This document shows positions 56,638-64,000 of a stretch of DNA of 64,000 bases, piece by piece (the stretch's first letter is position 1; the number at the start of each line of letters is the position of its first letter). The notes beneath the pieces are model-generated. The model had not been told where the DNA came from, made no database searches, and saw nothing but the letters and a program-made list of their open reading frames with translations. Origin of the DNA: Streptomyces roseolilacinus (lineage in GTDB: Bacteria; Actinomycetota; Actinomycetes; Streptomycetales; Streptomycetaceae); contig NZ_BMSV01000010.1 in NCBI RefSeq assembly GCF_014649335.1, forward strand, positions 206,266 to 270,265. The letters run 5' to 3'. Both the position numbers and the translations under genes were made by a program.

Positions 56638-58260
56638 TCACGCGTCGTACACGTCGGCCTTCTTCGGAGCCGGGTCGGCGGTGAAGTTGCTGCCGGCGAG
56701 CGAGGTCGTGTCCACGCCGTGCTCGTCGAGCATCTTGACGATCGCGGAGTGCACGGCGCGCATCACGGGCGTGGACGCGCGGATGACGTCGTCGGCCATG
56801 AAGCGGTGCTTCCACGGCGCCTCGGCCCAGGCGTGGCGCAGGCCGAACGGCTCGGGCAGGACGAGCTTGCCGCCGAGGAAGTCGAGGACCGGCGGGAACC
56901 AGGTCAGCGGCGCCCGGACGGCGAGGCGGACGACCTCGTTGGTCTCCACGAGGGGGAGCTTGATCTCGCGGGTCTCCCAGAACCGTACGGTCTTGGAGAC
57001 CTCCTTGGTCTTCCCGGCGGGCTTGCTGGTGAAGAGGGAGTGGACCGGGCCGAGGGCGTGCCCGGAGACCTCGATGCGGAGGGTGTGCAGCAGCGCCGTG
57101 ACGGTGACCAGCATGGTCAGCACCAGCTGGCCGTCCCAGAGGACGAACTGCACGCCGAGGTAGTGGCGGTTGCCCTTGCCGAACTGGTTCTCGTTGCAGA
57201 TGCGCTGGATCTCGTGCGGCTTCACCTGGTACTTGACGACGTCCTCGCCCTCGGGGCGGGAGACCTCCTTGGCGCCGTCGCCGACGGGGACCACGATCCA
57301 GTGGTTGACGGACGGGGTGGGGAAGCCGGTCTTCAGCGAGCCGCGCTCCAGGAGCTTCAGCTGGTCGTGGATGGGGCGTACGACGTCCCAGGTGCGGAAG
57401 GCGTGGATCTCCTTGCCGTCGCGGGGCTTGAGCTCCTCGGCGAGGTGCCAGCCGCCCCAGCGGGTGCCCATGCCGAGTATGCCGCGCGGGCCGGCGTAGA
57501 AGACGACGTTGGAGCGCTGCTCGGCGGTGAGCTTCTCGAGGGACTGGCGGAGTTCCTCGGCGGCGGTCTCGCCGGGGTTCTGGGGGACGGCCTCGGGGAT
57601 CTTGGCGGCGACGCCGCCCCCGCTGAGGAGGGCCTCCCAGCGCGCGCGGAGGTCCTTGGCGGTGGTCTCGCAGACGTGCTTGGCGAGGAACCAGCCGACG
57701 ACCGGCGCGATGATCATGGCCCGCAGGTAGAAGGACAGGAAACCGCCGAACGGCAGCTTGACGAGGACGAGCGCGGCGAGGATGCCGACGCCGGCGAGGA
57801 GCGCCGTGCCGGCGGCGCCGGCGCGCTTGTTGGCGGCGCCGGCCAGGGAGCGGCGGACCTGGAAGACGACCAGCCAGAGGAGCAGTCCGGGGAGGAACAC
57901 GACGCCGCACAGGAGGGTGATGAGGGTCAGGCGGAGGTCGCGCTGCTTGCGGATGCGGTTGGCGGCGAGGCAGTGCTCGACGACCGGCCGGGGGTCGGTG
58001 CCGAAGGACTGGATGACGGGTTTGCGGCCGCCGCCGAGCATGCGGACGACGACGGCCCGCGAGAAGGCCTCGCCGAGGTTGGGCTCGAAGAGGGAGAACT
58101 TCCCCTTCTTGACGGTGGATTCGTACCACGCGTTGTTGGCCTTGAGGATGTCCTCGACCGGGCTGTCGCGGTACGCGGCGGAGGCCAGGGCGTTCGTGGC
58201 CACCGTCTGTCCGGCCGAGCCCTGGAGCGGGACCTGTGCCCCGGGACCGAAACTGTCCAT
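56638..58260 (-). CDS. Multi-pass membrane protein of unknown function
   Basis: 540 aa (starting MDSFGPGAQVPLQG). A cytosolic N-terminal part (EDILKANNAWYESTVKKGKFSLFEPNLGEAFSRAVVVRMLGGGRKPVIQSFGTD) is followed by four to five hydrophobic helices (LTLITLLCGVVFLPGLLLWLVVFQV; LLAGVGILAALVLVKLPFGGFLSFYLRAMIIAPVVGWFLA; LVLTMLVTVTALLHTLRIEV), and large soluble loops. Start could be ATG 58260 (GGAAG 6 bases upstream) or 58278. No family known to me. It converges on the HIT gene with adjacent stops. Confidence 0.75.
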   Translation of the reverse strand: MDSFGPGAQVPLQGSAGQTVATNALASAAYRDSPVEDILKANNAWYESTVKKGKFSLFEPNLGEAFSRAVVVRMLGGGRKPVIQSFGTDPRPVVEHCLAANRIRKQRDLRLTLITLLCGVVFLPGLLLWLVVFQVRRSLAGAANKRAGAAGTALLAGVGILAALVLVKLPFGGFLSFYLRAMIIAPVVGWFLAKHVCETTAKDLRARWEALLSGGGVAAKIPEAVPQNPGETAAEELRQSLEKLTAEQRSNVVFYAGPRGILGMGTRWGGWHLAEELKPRDGKEIHAFRTWDVVRPIHDQLKLLERGSLKTGFPTPSVNHWIVVPVGDGAKEVSRPEGEDVVKYQVKPHEIQRICNENQFGKGNRHYLGVQFVLWDGQLVLTMLVTVTALLHTLRIEVSGHALGPVHSLFTSKPAGKTKEVSKTVRFWETREIKLPLVETNEVVRLAVRAPLTWFPPVLDFLGGKLVLPEPFGLRHAWAEAPWKHRFMADDVIRASTPVMRAVHSAIVKMLDEHGVDTTSLAGSNFTADPAPKKADVYDA

Positions 58261-58410
58261 CGTGTCTTCCGCCCCCATCGACGCATGTGCCGCAGTACTT
58301 GCCCCGTACTGCGGCCTTCCCAACTCGGCGGTGGCGCACACCTCCTGAGCTGGGCTCCCCAGCCTATCGGGGAGCGGGGGCGCGCGTCAGGACGACGGGG
58401 AAGCCGGGAG

Positions 58411-58444
58411 GGCCGCCCGCCGGGAGGGGGGCCGGCGGGCGGCC
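58411..58444 (-). terminator. Terminator after the EF-G-like gene
   Basis: GGCCGCCCGCCGG (58411-58423) with CCGGCGGGCGGCC (58432-58444), 13-bp perfect stem, 8-base loop, just beyond the minus-strand stop at 58467. Confidence 0.8.
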
Positions 58445-58466
58445 GGGTGCGCGGCGGGGCCGGTGG

Positions 58467-60680
58467 TCAGCGGGCCGGCCGGGCGTGTTCCTCCTTGCGG
58501 ACCCTCTCCGCGAGGTGCGGCGGCATGGGCTCGTGGCGCACGTACGAGCGGCTGAAGCGGCCGGTGCCGTGGGAGAGGGAGCGGAGGTCGACGGCGTAGC
58601 GGTCGATCTCGAGTTCGGGGACGTCGGCGCGGACGAGGGCCCGTCCGGGACCGGCCTGCTCGGTGCCGACGACACGGCCCCGGCGGCCGGAGAGGTCGCT
58701 CATGACGGGGCCGACGTACTCGTCGGGGACGAGGACCCGGACTTCGGCGACGGGCTCCAGCAGGTCGACGGGGGTGTCGGCGGCGGCTTCGCGCAGGGCG
58801 AGGGCGCCGGCGGTCTGGAAGGCGGCGTCGGAGGAGTCCACGGAGTGGGCCTTGCCGTCGACGAGGGTGACGCGGACGTCGACGAGCGGGTACCCGGCGG
58901 CGACGCCGCGCGCGGCCTGGGCGCGGACGCCCTTCTCGACGGACGGGACGAACTGGCGCGGCACGGCCCCGCCGACGACCTTGTCGACGAACTCGATGCC
59001 GGAGCCGGGCGGCAGCGGCTCCACCCGGATGTCGCAGATGGCGAACTGGCCGTGGCCCCCGGACTGCTTGACGTGCCGGCCGCGGGCCGTGGCGGGGGCG
59101 GCGAAGGTCTCGCGGAGGGCGACCTCGTGGGGCACGGCGTCGACCTGCACGCCGTAGCGGGTGCGCAGGCGTTCGAGGGCGACGTCCCGGTGGGCCTCGC
59201 CCAGGCACCACAGGACGACCTGGTGGGTGTCCTGGTTCTGCTCCAGGCGCATGGTGGGGTCCTCGGCGGCGAGCCGGGCCAGCCCCTGGGAGAGCTTGTC
59301 CTCGTCGGCCTTGCTGCGGGCCCGGACGGCGAGGGGGAGCAGCGGGTCGGGCATGGTCCAGGGGGCCATGAGGAGCGGGTCGTCCTTGGCGGAGAGGGTG
59401 TCACCGGTCTCGGCGCGGGAGAGCTTGGCCACGCAGGCCAGGTCGCCCGCGACGCAGTGGCCCATCTGGCGCTGCTGCTTGCCGAAGGGGGCGAAGAGGG
59501 CTCCGACCCGTTCGTCGACGTCGTGGTCCTCGTGGCCGCGGTCGGCGAGACCGTGCCCGGAGACGTGGACGGTCTCGTCGGGGCGGAGGGTCCCGGAGAA
59601 GACGCGGACCAGGGAGATGCGGCCCACGTACGGGTCGGAGGCGGTCTTGACGACCTCGGCGGCGAGGGGGCCGTCGGGGTCGCAGGTCAGGGCGGGGCGG
59701 GGGTCGCCCTGCGGGGTGGTGACCTCGGGGACGGGGCGTTCCAGGGGGGTGGGGAAGCCGCGGGTGATCAGGTCGAGGAGCTCGACGGTGCCCAGGCCCT
59801 GCCTGCCGCCGGGCGCGGCGGGGGCGGCGGCGAGCACGGGGTGGAAGGTGCCGCGGGCGACGGCCTTCTCCAGGTCCTCGACGAGGGTCTTGAGGTCGAT
59901 GTCCTCGCCGCCGAGGTAGCGGTCCATGAGGGTCTCGTCCTCGCTCTCCGCGATGATGCCTTCGATGAGGCGGTTGCGGGCCTCCTCGATGAGGGGGAGT
60001 TGCGCCTCGTCGGGAGGGTTCTCCTTCCGTTCCCCGGTCGAGTAGTCGAAGACCGTGCGGGCGAGGAGCCCGACGAGGCCGGTGGCGGGGGCGTGCCCGT
60101 CGGGGGTCTCGGGGCCGAGCACGGGCAGGTGGAGGGGGAGGACCGCGTCGGGGTCGTCGCCGCCGAAGATCTCGCCGCAGACGCGGGTGAGCCGGTCGAA
60201 GTCGGTGCGGGCGGTGTCGAGGTGGGTGACGACGATGGCGCGGGGCATGCCGACGGCCGCGCACTCCTCCCAGAGGAGGCGGGTGGAGCCGGGGACGGCG
60301 TCGGCCTCCTGCGCGGCCGAGACGACGAAGAGGACGGCGTCGGCGGCGCGCAGGCCGGCGCGGAGCTCGCCCGTGAAGTCGGCGTAGCCGGGGGCGTCCA
60401 GAAGGTTGATCTTGCAGCCGGCCCACTCCAGGGGGACGAGGGAGAGCTGCACGGACCGTTGCTGGCGGTGTTCGATCTCGTCGTGGTCGGAGAGGGTGGA
60501 GCCGTCCTCCACGCGTCCGGCCCGGTTGACGGCGCCCGCGGTGAGGGCGAGCGCCTCGACGAGGGTGGTCTTGCCGGATCCGCTGTGGCCGACCAGCACC
60601 ACGTTCCTGAGGGAAGAGGGCCGGTCGGCCGTCGCCGCCCTGCCGGCGGCTCCGATGTGGGTGTTCGCCTTGTCGCCCAT
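58467..60680 (-). CDS. EF-G-like translation factor (EF-G2 type)
   Basis: 737 aa with all EF-G domains: G domain (about 25-280), II, III, IV (VALRETFAAPATARGRHVKQSGGHGQFAI) and V (ADTPVDLLEPVAEVRVLVPDEYVGPVMSDLSGRRGRVVG). G1 is intact (GHSGSGKT, 31-38). Where EF-G has DTPGHVDF this reads DAPGYADF, so the catalytic His is Tyr99, and the NKxD guanine motif is T-H-L-D (152-155). GTP hydrolysis may be weak or absent. Mycobacterial EF-G2 is reported as GTPase-deficient; cellular role unclear. ATG 60680 with a GGAGGAAG-like leader (GGGAGGAAGAACC). Confidence 0.88.
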   Translation of the reverse strand: MGDKANTHIGAAGRAATADRPSSLRNVVLVGHSGSGKTTLVEALALTAGAVNRAGRVEDGSTLSDHDEIEHRQQRSVQLSLVPLEWAGCKINLLDAPGYADFTGELRAGLRAADAVLFVVSAAQEADAVPGSTRLLWEECAAVGMPRAIVVTHLDTARTDFDRLTRVCGEIFGGDDPDAVLPLHLPVLGPETPDGHAPATGLVGLLARTVFDYSTGERKENPPDEAQLPLIEEARNRLIEGIIAESEDETLMDRYLGGEDIDLKTLVEDLEKAVARGTFHPVLAAAPAAPGGRQGLGTVELLDLITRGFPTPLERPVPEVTTPQGDPRPALTCDPDGPLAAEVVKTASDPYVGRISLVRVFSGTLRPDETVHVSGHGLADRGHEDHDVDERVGALFAPFGKQQRQMGHCVAGDLACVAKLSRAETGDTLSAKDDPLLMAPWTMPDPLLPLAVRARSKADEDKLSQGLARLAAEDPTMRLEQNQDTHQVVLWCLGEAHRDVALERLRTRYGVQVDAVPHEVALRETFAAPATARGRHVKQSGGHGQFAICDIRVEPLPPGSGIEFVDKVVGGAVPRQFVPSVEKGVRAQAARGVAAGYPLVDVRVTLVDGKAHSVDSSDAAFQTAGALALREAAADTPVDLLEPVAEVRVLVPDEYVGPVMSDLSGRRGRVVGTEQAGPGRALVRADVPELEIDRYAVDLRSLSHGTGRFSRSYVRHEPMPPHLAERVRKEEHARPAR

Positions 60681-60965
60681 GGTTCTTCCTCCCGATCGCC
60701 ATCGGACGGTGAGGTGGGGGCGCGGGCGCGGGGGAGCGGTGGGGTCGTGGGGCGCGGCCTCGGCCCCGGCGGGACGGCTCCGGCGGTGCCCGCGGTCGTC
60801 CTTCGAGCTTTCCACTCCACCCGTGCCGCGTCCATACGTCGGACGTCGGCCGACGTCGGAGCGGGTGGGACGGGTGCCCGAGGGTGGGGAGGGGCGGTGC
60901 GTGGCTACGATGGGCCAGCCGGTGGCCGAAGGGGCCGCCGGCACCACCGACCCCTCGGGAAGGCC

Positions 60966-61640
60966 ATGCTGAACAAGTACGCGCGTGCTTTCTTCACGCG
61001 TGTTCTCACACCGTTCGCCGCGTTTCTGCTCCGCCGCGGGGTGAGCCCCGACGCGGTGACCCTCGTGGGGACCGCGGGTGTCGTGGTGGGGGCGCTGGTC
61101 TTCTTCCCGCGCGGGGAGTTCTTCTGGGGAACGATCGTCATCACGCTGTTCGTGTTCTCCGACCTCGTCGACGGCAACATGGCGCGCCAGGCGGGGGTCT
61201 CCAGCCGCTGGGGCGCCTTCCTGGACTCGACGCTCGACCGGGTCGCGGACGGCGCGATCTTCGGTGGCTTCGCGCTGTGGTACGCGGGCGGCGGCGACGA
61301 CAACGTGCTGTGCGCGGTGTCCATCTTCTGCCTGGCGAGCGGCCAGGTCGTGTCGTACACCAAGGCGCGGGGCGAGTCCATCGGGCTGCCCGTCGCGGTG
61401 AACGGCCTGGTGGAACGGGCGGAGCGGCTGGTGGTGTCGCTGGTCGCGGCGGGACTGGCCGGGCTGCACGCGTTCGGGGTGCCGGGGGTGCGGGTGCTGC
61501 TGCCGGTGGCGCTGTGGCTGGTGGCGGTGGGCAGTGCGGTGACGCTGGGGCAGCGGGTGGTGACCGTACGGCGTGAGGCCGCGGAGGCCGACGCGGCGGC
61601 CGGCGGGGAGACCCGGAGGGGGAGCGAGGCCACATCATGA
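60966..61640 (+). CDS. pgsA: Phosphatidylinositol phosphate synthase
   Basis: 224 aa, about six transmembrane helices. CDP-alcohol phosphotransferase signature D-G-x2-A-R-x8-G-x3-D-x3-D is visible as DGNMARQAGVSSRWGAFLDSTLD. The family (PgsA1/PIPS of actinobacteria) couples CDP-diacylglycerol with inositol-1-phosphate; linkage to PatA-like and PimA genes distinguishes it from phosphatidylglycerophosphate synthase. ATG 60966 without strong ribosome site. First gene of a coupled operon: stop overlaps the next ATG (ATGA). Confidence 0.94.
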   Translation: MLNKYARAFFTRVLTPFAAFLLRRGVSPDAVTLVGTAGVVVGALVFFPRGEFFWGTIVITLFVFSDLVDGNMARQAGVSSRWGAFLDSTLDRVADGAIFGGFALWYAGGGDDNVLCAVSIFCLASGQVVSYTKARGESIGLPVAVNGLVERAERLVVSLVAAGLAGLHAFGVPGVRVLLPVALWLVAVGSAVTLGQRVVTVRREAAEADAAAGGETRRGSEATS

Positions 61641-62548
61641 GCACGACGAGCGAACGCCTGACGGACGCCCTGTACGGGCTGGGCTGGGCGACGGTGAGGA
61701 AGCTGCCGGAACCGGTCGCCGTCGGGCTCGGGCGGCGGATCGCGGACACGGCGTGGAAGCGGCGCGGCCAGGGCGTGCTGCGCCTGGAGGCCAACCTGGC
61801 GCGGGTCGTGCCGGACGCCTCGCCCGAGCGGCTCGCCGAGCTGTCGAAGGCCGGGATGCGGTCGTACATGCGCTACTGGATGGAGTCGTTCCGGCTGCCG
61901 TCGTGGAGCGCGGAGCGAGTGGCGCGGTCCGTCGACATCAAGGACATCCACCACCTGACGGACGGCCTCGCCGCCGGGAGGGGCGTGGTGCTCGCGCTGC
62001 CGCACCTGGCCAACTGGGACCTGGCGGGCGTGTGGGCGACGCGGGTGCTGGGCGTGCCGTTCACGACGGTCGCCGAGCGGCTGAAGCCGGAGTCGCTGTA
62101 CGACCGGTTCGTGGCGTACCGCGAGTCGCTGGGCATGGAGGTGCTGCCGCACACGGGCGGGTCCGCGTTCGGGACGCTGGCGCGCCGGCTGCGGTCGGGC
62201 GGGCTGGTGTGCCTGGTCGCGGACCGCGACCTGTCGTCGTCCGGGGTCGAGGTGGACTTCTTCGGGGAGCGGGCACGGATGCCCGGGGGCCCGGCGCTGC
62301 TCGCGCAGCACACCGGGGCGCTGCTGCTGTCGGCGACGCTCTGGTACGACGACCCGGCGACGATGCGGGGGCGGGTGCACCCGCCCGTCGACGTGCCGGA
62401 GTCCGGCACGCGCGCCGAGAGGACGTCCGTGATGACGCAGGCGCTGGCGGACGCCTTCGCCGCCGGGATCGCCGAGCACCCGGAGGACTGGCACATGCTG
62501 CAGCGGCTGTGGCCGGCCGACCTGGACCCCGCGAAGGGACCGAAGTGA
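61637..62548 (+). CDS. Phosphatidylinositol mannoside acyltransferase (LpxL/HtrB-like, PatA)
   Basis: 303 aa. LpxL/HtrB-type acyltransferase fold with catalytic H-x4-D in LALPHLANWDLAGVW (about 120) and VCLVADRDLSSSGVEVDFFGERARMPGGPALLAQHTGALLL. In actinobacteria the homologue PatA/PIM acyltransferase palmitoylates the 6-position of the mannose on PIM1. Peripheral cytosolic-face membrane enzyme. Overlaps both neighbours by 4 bases, consistent with one pathway: PI synthesis, mannosylation, acylation. Confidence 0.93.
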   Translation: MSTTSERLTDALYGLGWATVRKLPEPVAVGLGRRIADTAWKRRGQGVLRLEANLARVVPDASPERLAELSKAGMRSYMRYWMESFRLPSWSAERVARSVDIKDIHHLTDGLAAGRGVVLALPHLANWDLAGVWATRVLGVPFTTVAERLKPESLYDRFVAYRESLGMEVLPHTGGSAFGTLARRLRSGGLVCLVADRDLSSSGVEVDFFGERARMPGGPALLAQHTGALLLSATLWYDDPATMRGRVHPPVDVPESGTRAERTSVMTQALADAFAAGIAEHPEDWHMLQRLWPADLDPAKGPK

Positions 62549-63735
62549 GGATCGGCATCGTCTGCCCGTACTCCTGGGACGTGCCGGGCGGCGTCCAGTT
62601 CCACATCCGGGACCTGGCGGAGCATCTGATCCGGCTCGGCCACCACGTGTCGGTGCTGGCCCCCGCGGACGACGGGACGCCGCTGCCGCCGTACGTCGTG
62701 TCGGCGGGGCGGGCCGTGCCCGTCCCGTACAACGGGTCGGTGGCGCGGCTGAACTTCGGCTTCCTGTCGGCGGCGCGGGTGCGGCGGTGGCTGCACGAGG
62801 GCACGTTCGACGTGATCCACATCCACGAGCCGGCCTCGCCGTCGCTGGGACTGCTGGCGTGCTGGGCCGCCCAGGGCCCGATCGTGGCGACGTTCCACAC
62901 CTCCAACCCCCGGTCGCGGGCGATGATCGCGGCGTACCCGATCCTCCAGCCGGCGCTGGAGAAGATCAGCGCGCGCATCGCGGTCAGCGAGTACGCGCGG
63001 CGGACGCTGGTGGAGCACCTGGGCGGCGACGCGGTCGTCATCCCGAACGGCGTCGACGTGGACTTCTTCGCGCGCGCCGAGCCGAAGGAGGCGTGGCGGT
63101 CCCAGGGGGCGCGCGACGCCGCCGAGGGCGGGACGCTGGGGTTCATCGGCCGGATCGACGAGCCGCGCAAGGGGCTGCCGGTGCTGATGCGGGCCCTGCC
63201 GAGGATCCTGCGGGCGCGGCCCGGGACGCGGCTGCTGGTCGCGGGGCGGGGCGACGAGGAGGAGGCCGTCGCGTCGCTGCCGGCCGCGATGCGGCAGCGC
63301 GTGGAGTTCCTCGGGATGGTCAGCGACGAGGACAAGGCGCGGCTGCTGCGCAGCGTGGACGTGTACGTGGCGCCCAACACGGGCGGCGAGAGCTTCGGCA
63401 TCATCCTGGTCGAGGCGCTCTCGGCGGGCGCTCCGGTGCTCGCCAGCGACCTCGACGCGTTCGCGCAGGTCCTGGACCAGGGGGCGGCCGGCGACCTGTT
63501 CGCCAACGAGGACGCGGACGCCCTCGCCGACGCCGCGATCCGCCTCCTGGGCGACGAGGAGCGGCGGGCCGGGCTGCGCGCCCGGGGCAGCGCCCACGTA
63601 CGGCGCTTCGACTGGTCGACGGTCGGCGCGGACATCCTGGCGGTGTACGAGACGGTGACGGACGGCGCGGCGTCGGTCGCGACGGACGAGCGGACGACGG
63701 GGCTGCTGGCCCGGTGGGGGCTGGCGCGCGACTAG
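62545..63735 (+). CDS. pimA: GDP-mannose-dependent phosphatidylinositol mannosyltransferase
   Basis: 396 aa GT4/GT-B glycosyltransferase. N-terminal Rossmann: RIGIVCPYSWDVPGGVQFHIRDLAEHLIRLGHHVSVLAP with Gly-rich phosphate turn; VIHIHEPASPSLGLL; acceptor side AVSEYARRTLVEHLG; C-terminal nucleotide site GFIGRIDEPRKGLPVLMRALP and E-x7-E in NTGGESFGIILVEALSAGAPVLASD. This matches PimA, adding the first mannose to phosphatidylinositol. GTG 62545 overlaps the acyltransferase stop. Its TAG stop lies inside the left terminal repeat of the MITE-like element, so insertion left the coding region intact. Confidence 0.95.
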   Translation: MRIGIVCPYSWDVPGGVQFHIRDLAEHLIRLGHHVSVLAPADDGTPLPPYVVSAGRAVPVPYNGSVARLNFGFLSAARVRRWLHEGTFDVIHIHEPASPSLGLLACWAAQGPIVATFHTSNPRSRAMIAAYPILQPALEKISARIAVSEYARRTLVEHLGGDAVVIPNGVDVDFFARAEPKEAWRSQGARDAAEGGTLGFIGRIDEPRKGLPVLMRALPRILRARPGTRLLVAGRGDEEEAVASLPAAMRQRVEFLGMVSDEDKARLLRSVDVYVAPNTGGESFGIILVEALSAGAPVLASDLDAFAQVLDQGAAGDLFANEDADALADAAIRLLGDEERRAGLRARGSAHVRRFDWSTVGADILAVYETVTDGAASVATDERTTGLLARWGLARD

Positions 63736-63947
63736 GTGGTGTCTTCAAAGTGGCGTCGTTCGCCCGTAGGGCGGGCCGGGCGGCGTCTGGTGCGTGCGAT
63801 CGCAAGGCGGAGGAGGGAGCCACTGCGGAGCATGGGCGACCGACGACAACGCGGCTGGGGATCCCCCCTGCTCGAGCGCAGCCGAGAGCTCGGGGGAGGG
63901 CGTGCCAGGCGTCGGCAGGCAGACGGGACTTTGAAGACACGCCCTAG
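63732..63947. mobile_element. MITE-like element with CTAG flanks
   Basis: 216 bp. Outer CTAG (63732-63735 and 63944-63947) fits a 4-bp target duplication. Terminal inverted repeats: GTGGTGTCTTCAAAG (63736-63750) against GGCGTGTCTTCAAAG on the minus strand (63943-63929), continuing about 7 bases with mismatches. The interior has no ORF with start and ribosome site but contains a CCCCC-GCTC/GAGC-GGGGG stem. Non-autonomous, probably moved by an IS5-family (CTAG target) transposase; that is inference. Left CTAG supplies the pimA stop. Confidence 0.75.
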
Positions 63948-64000
63948 GTGTATTGACCCGGAGCGTTGTTGACGCGGCTGATGGGCGGGTGTCCGCCGAG
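63944..64000 (-). mobile_element. 3' end of an IS481-family transposase (partial)
   Basis: On the minus strand the frame from 64000 to 63944 reads LGGHPPISRVNNAPGQYT followed by TAG. The [R/H]PPISRVNN[...]GQYT ending is characteristic of IS481-family DDE transposase C-termini. Only 18 codons lie in the window; the gene continues to the right, so I cannot say whether it is intact. Its stop is within the CTAG next to the MITE. Confidence 0.75.

Noticed and set aside
1..64000. Secondary-metabolite gene cluster, prophage or restriction-modification locus
   Set aside because: No polyketide/NRPS, phage structural or methylase genes are present; apart from the right-edge elements the window looks like conserved core.

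Overview
The window is a chromosomal segment of a high-GC actinomycete, almost certainly a Streptomyces. GC is very high with strongly G/C-ending codons, GTG/TTG starts are frequent, genes overlap as ATGA/GTGA, and the developmental gene ssgB is present. The order pheT ... argCJBDR ... argG/argH ... metNIQ ... cobT ... ssgB ... thrS ... PI/PIM genes is what I remember for the S. coelicolor core around ssgB (SCO1541). This is mostly core genome, not a mobile island.

Layout. 1-4.3 kb: the pheT end, a membrane PP2C phosphatase, a TPR regulator and 3-hydroxybutyryl-CoA dehydrogenase. 4.5-13.9 kb: accessory singletons (GHL10 hydrolase, DUF1918, DUF6461, GNAT, RlmG-like methyltransferase, CGNR regulator, MFS, zinc-ribbon cupin, VOC protein, LRV-repeat protein), with a decayed YdeI-family remnant and a long inverted repeat near 11 kb. 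14-23 kb: arginine biosynthesis, the argCJBDR operon plus argG and argH, with ARG-box-like operators at the argC and argG promoters and small LDT and PNPOx genes between them. 23-29.5 kb: a TetR/DHA2 efflux pair, PlsC, a Tat-secreted glycerophosphodiesterase, an orphan sigma factor, GNAT and two small membrane proteins. 29.7-32.8 kb: the methionine importer metNIQ behind a Cys/Met-containing leader ORF. 33.5-40.4 kb: corrinoid genes, namely cobL, a candidate B12 riboswitch, a very long disordered-BluB-CobT fusion, and a siroheme synthase/SUMT.

40.4-48.4 kb: an rRNA methyltransferase, a Ser/Thr kinase, a minus-strand tRNA cluster (3 Val-GAC, Cys, Gly), pabB-pabC, GNAT, a DsbA-like protein and small membrane proteins. 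48.6-51.3 kb: a CGNR protein, ssgB with a sigma-H-like promoter, a PGPGW membrane protein, and two tRNA-Val(CAC) around an SRPBCC gene. 51.3-58.3 kb: an exonuclease, a DUF4365 gene with an unknown partner, thrS, a HIT protein and a membrane protein. 58.4-63.7 kb: an EF-G paralogue lacking canonical GTPase residues, then the translationally coupled phosphatidylinositol mannoside operon (PIP synthase, PatA-like acyltransferase, PimA). At the right edge a 216-bp MITE-like element with CTAG flanks touches the pimA stop codon and the end of an IS481-family transposase.

Most operons show overlapping start/stop codons, and many units end in strong GC-rich hairpins, usually without T-tracts. The least explained items are the metNIQ leader ORF, the BluB-CobT fusion with its riboswitch candidate, the DUF4365 pair, the EF-G-like protein and the terminal MITE/IS junction.
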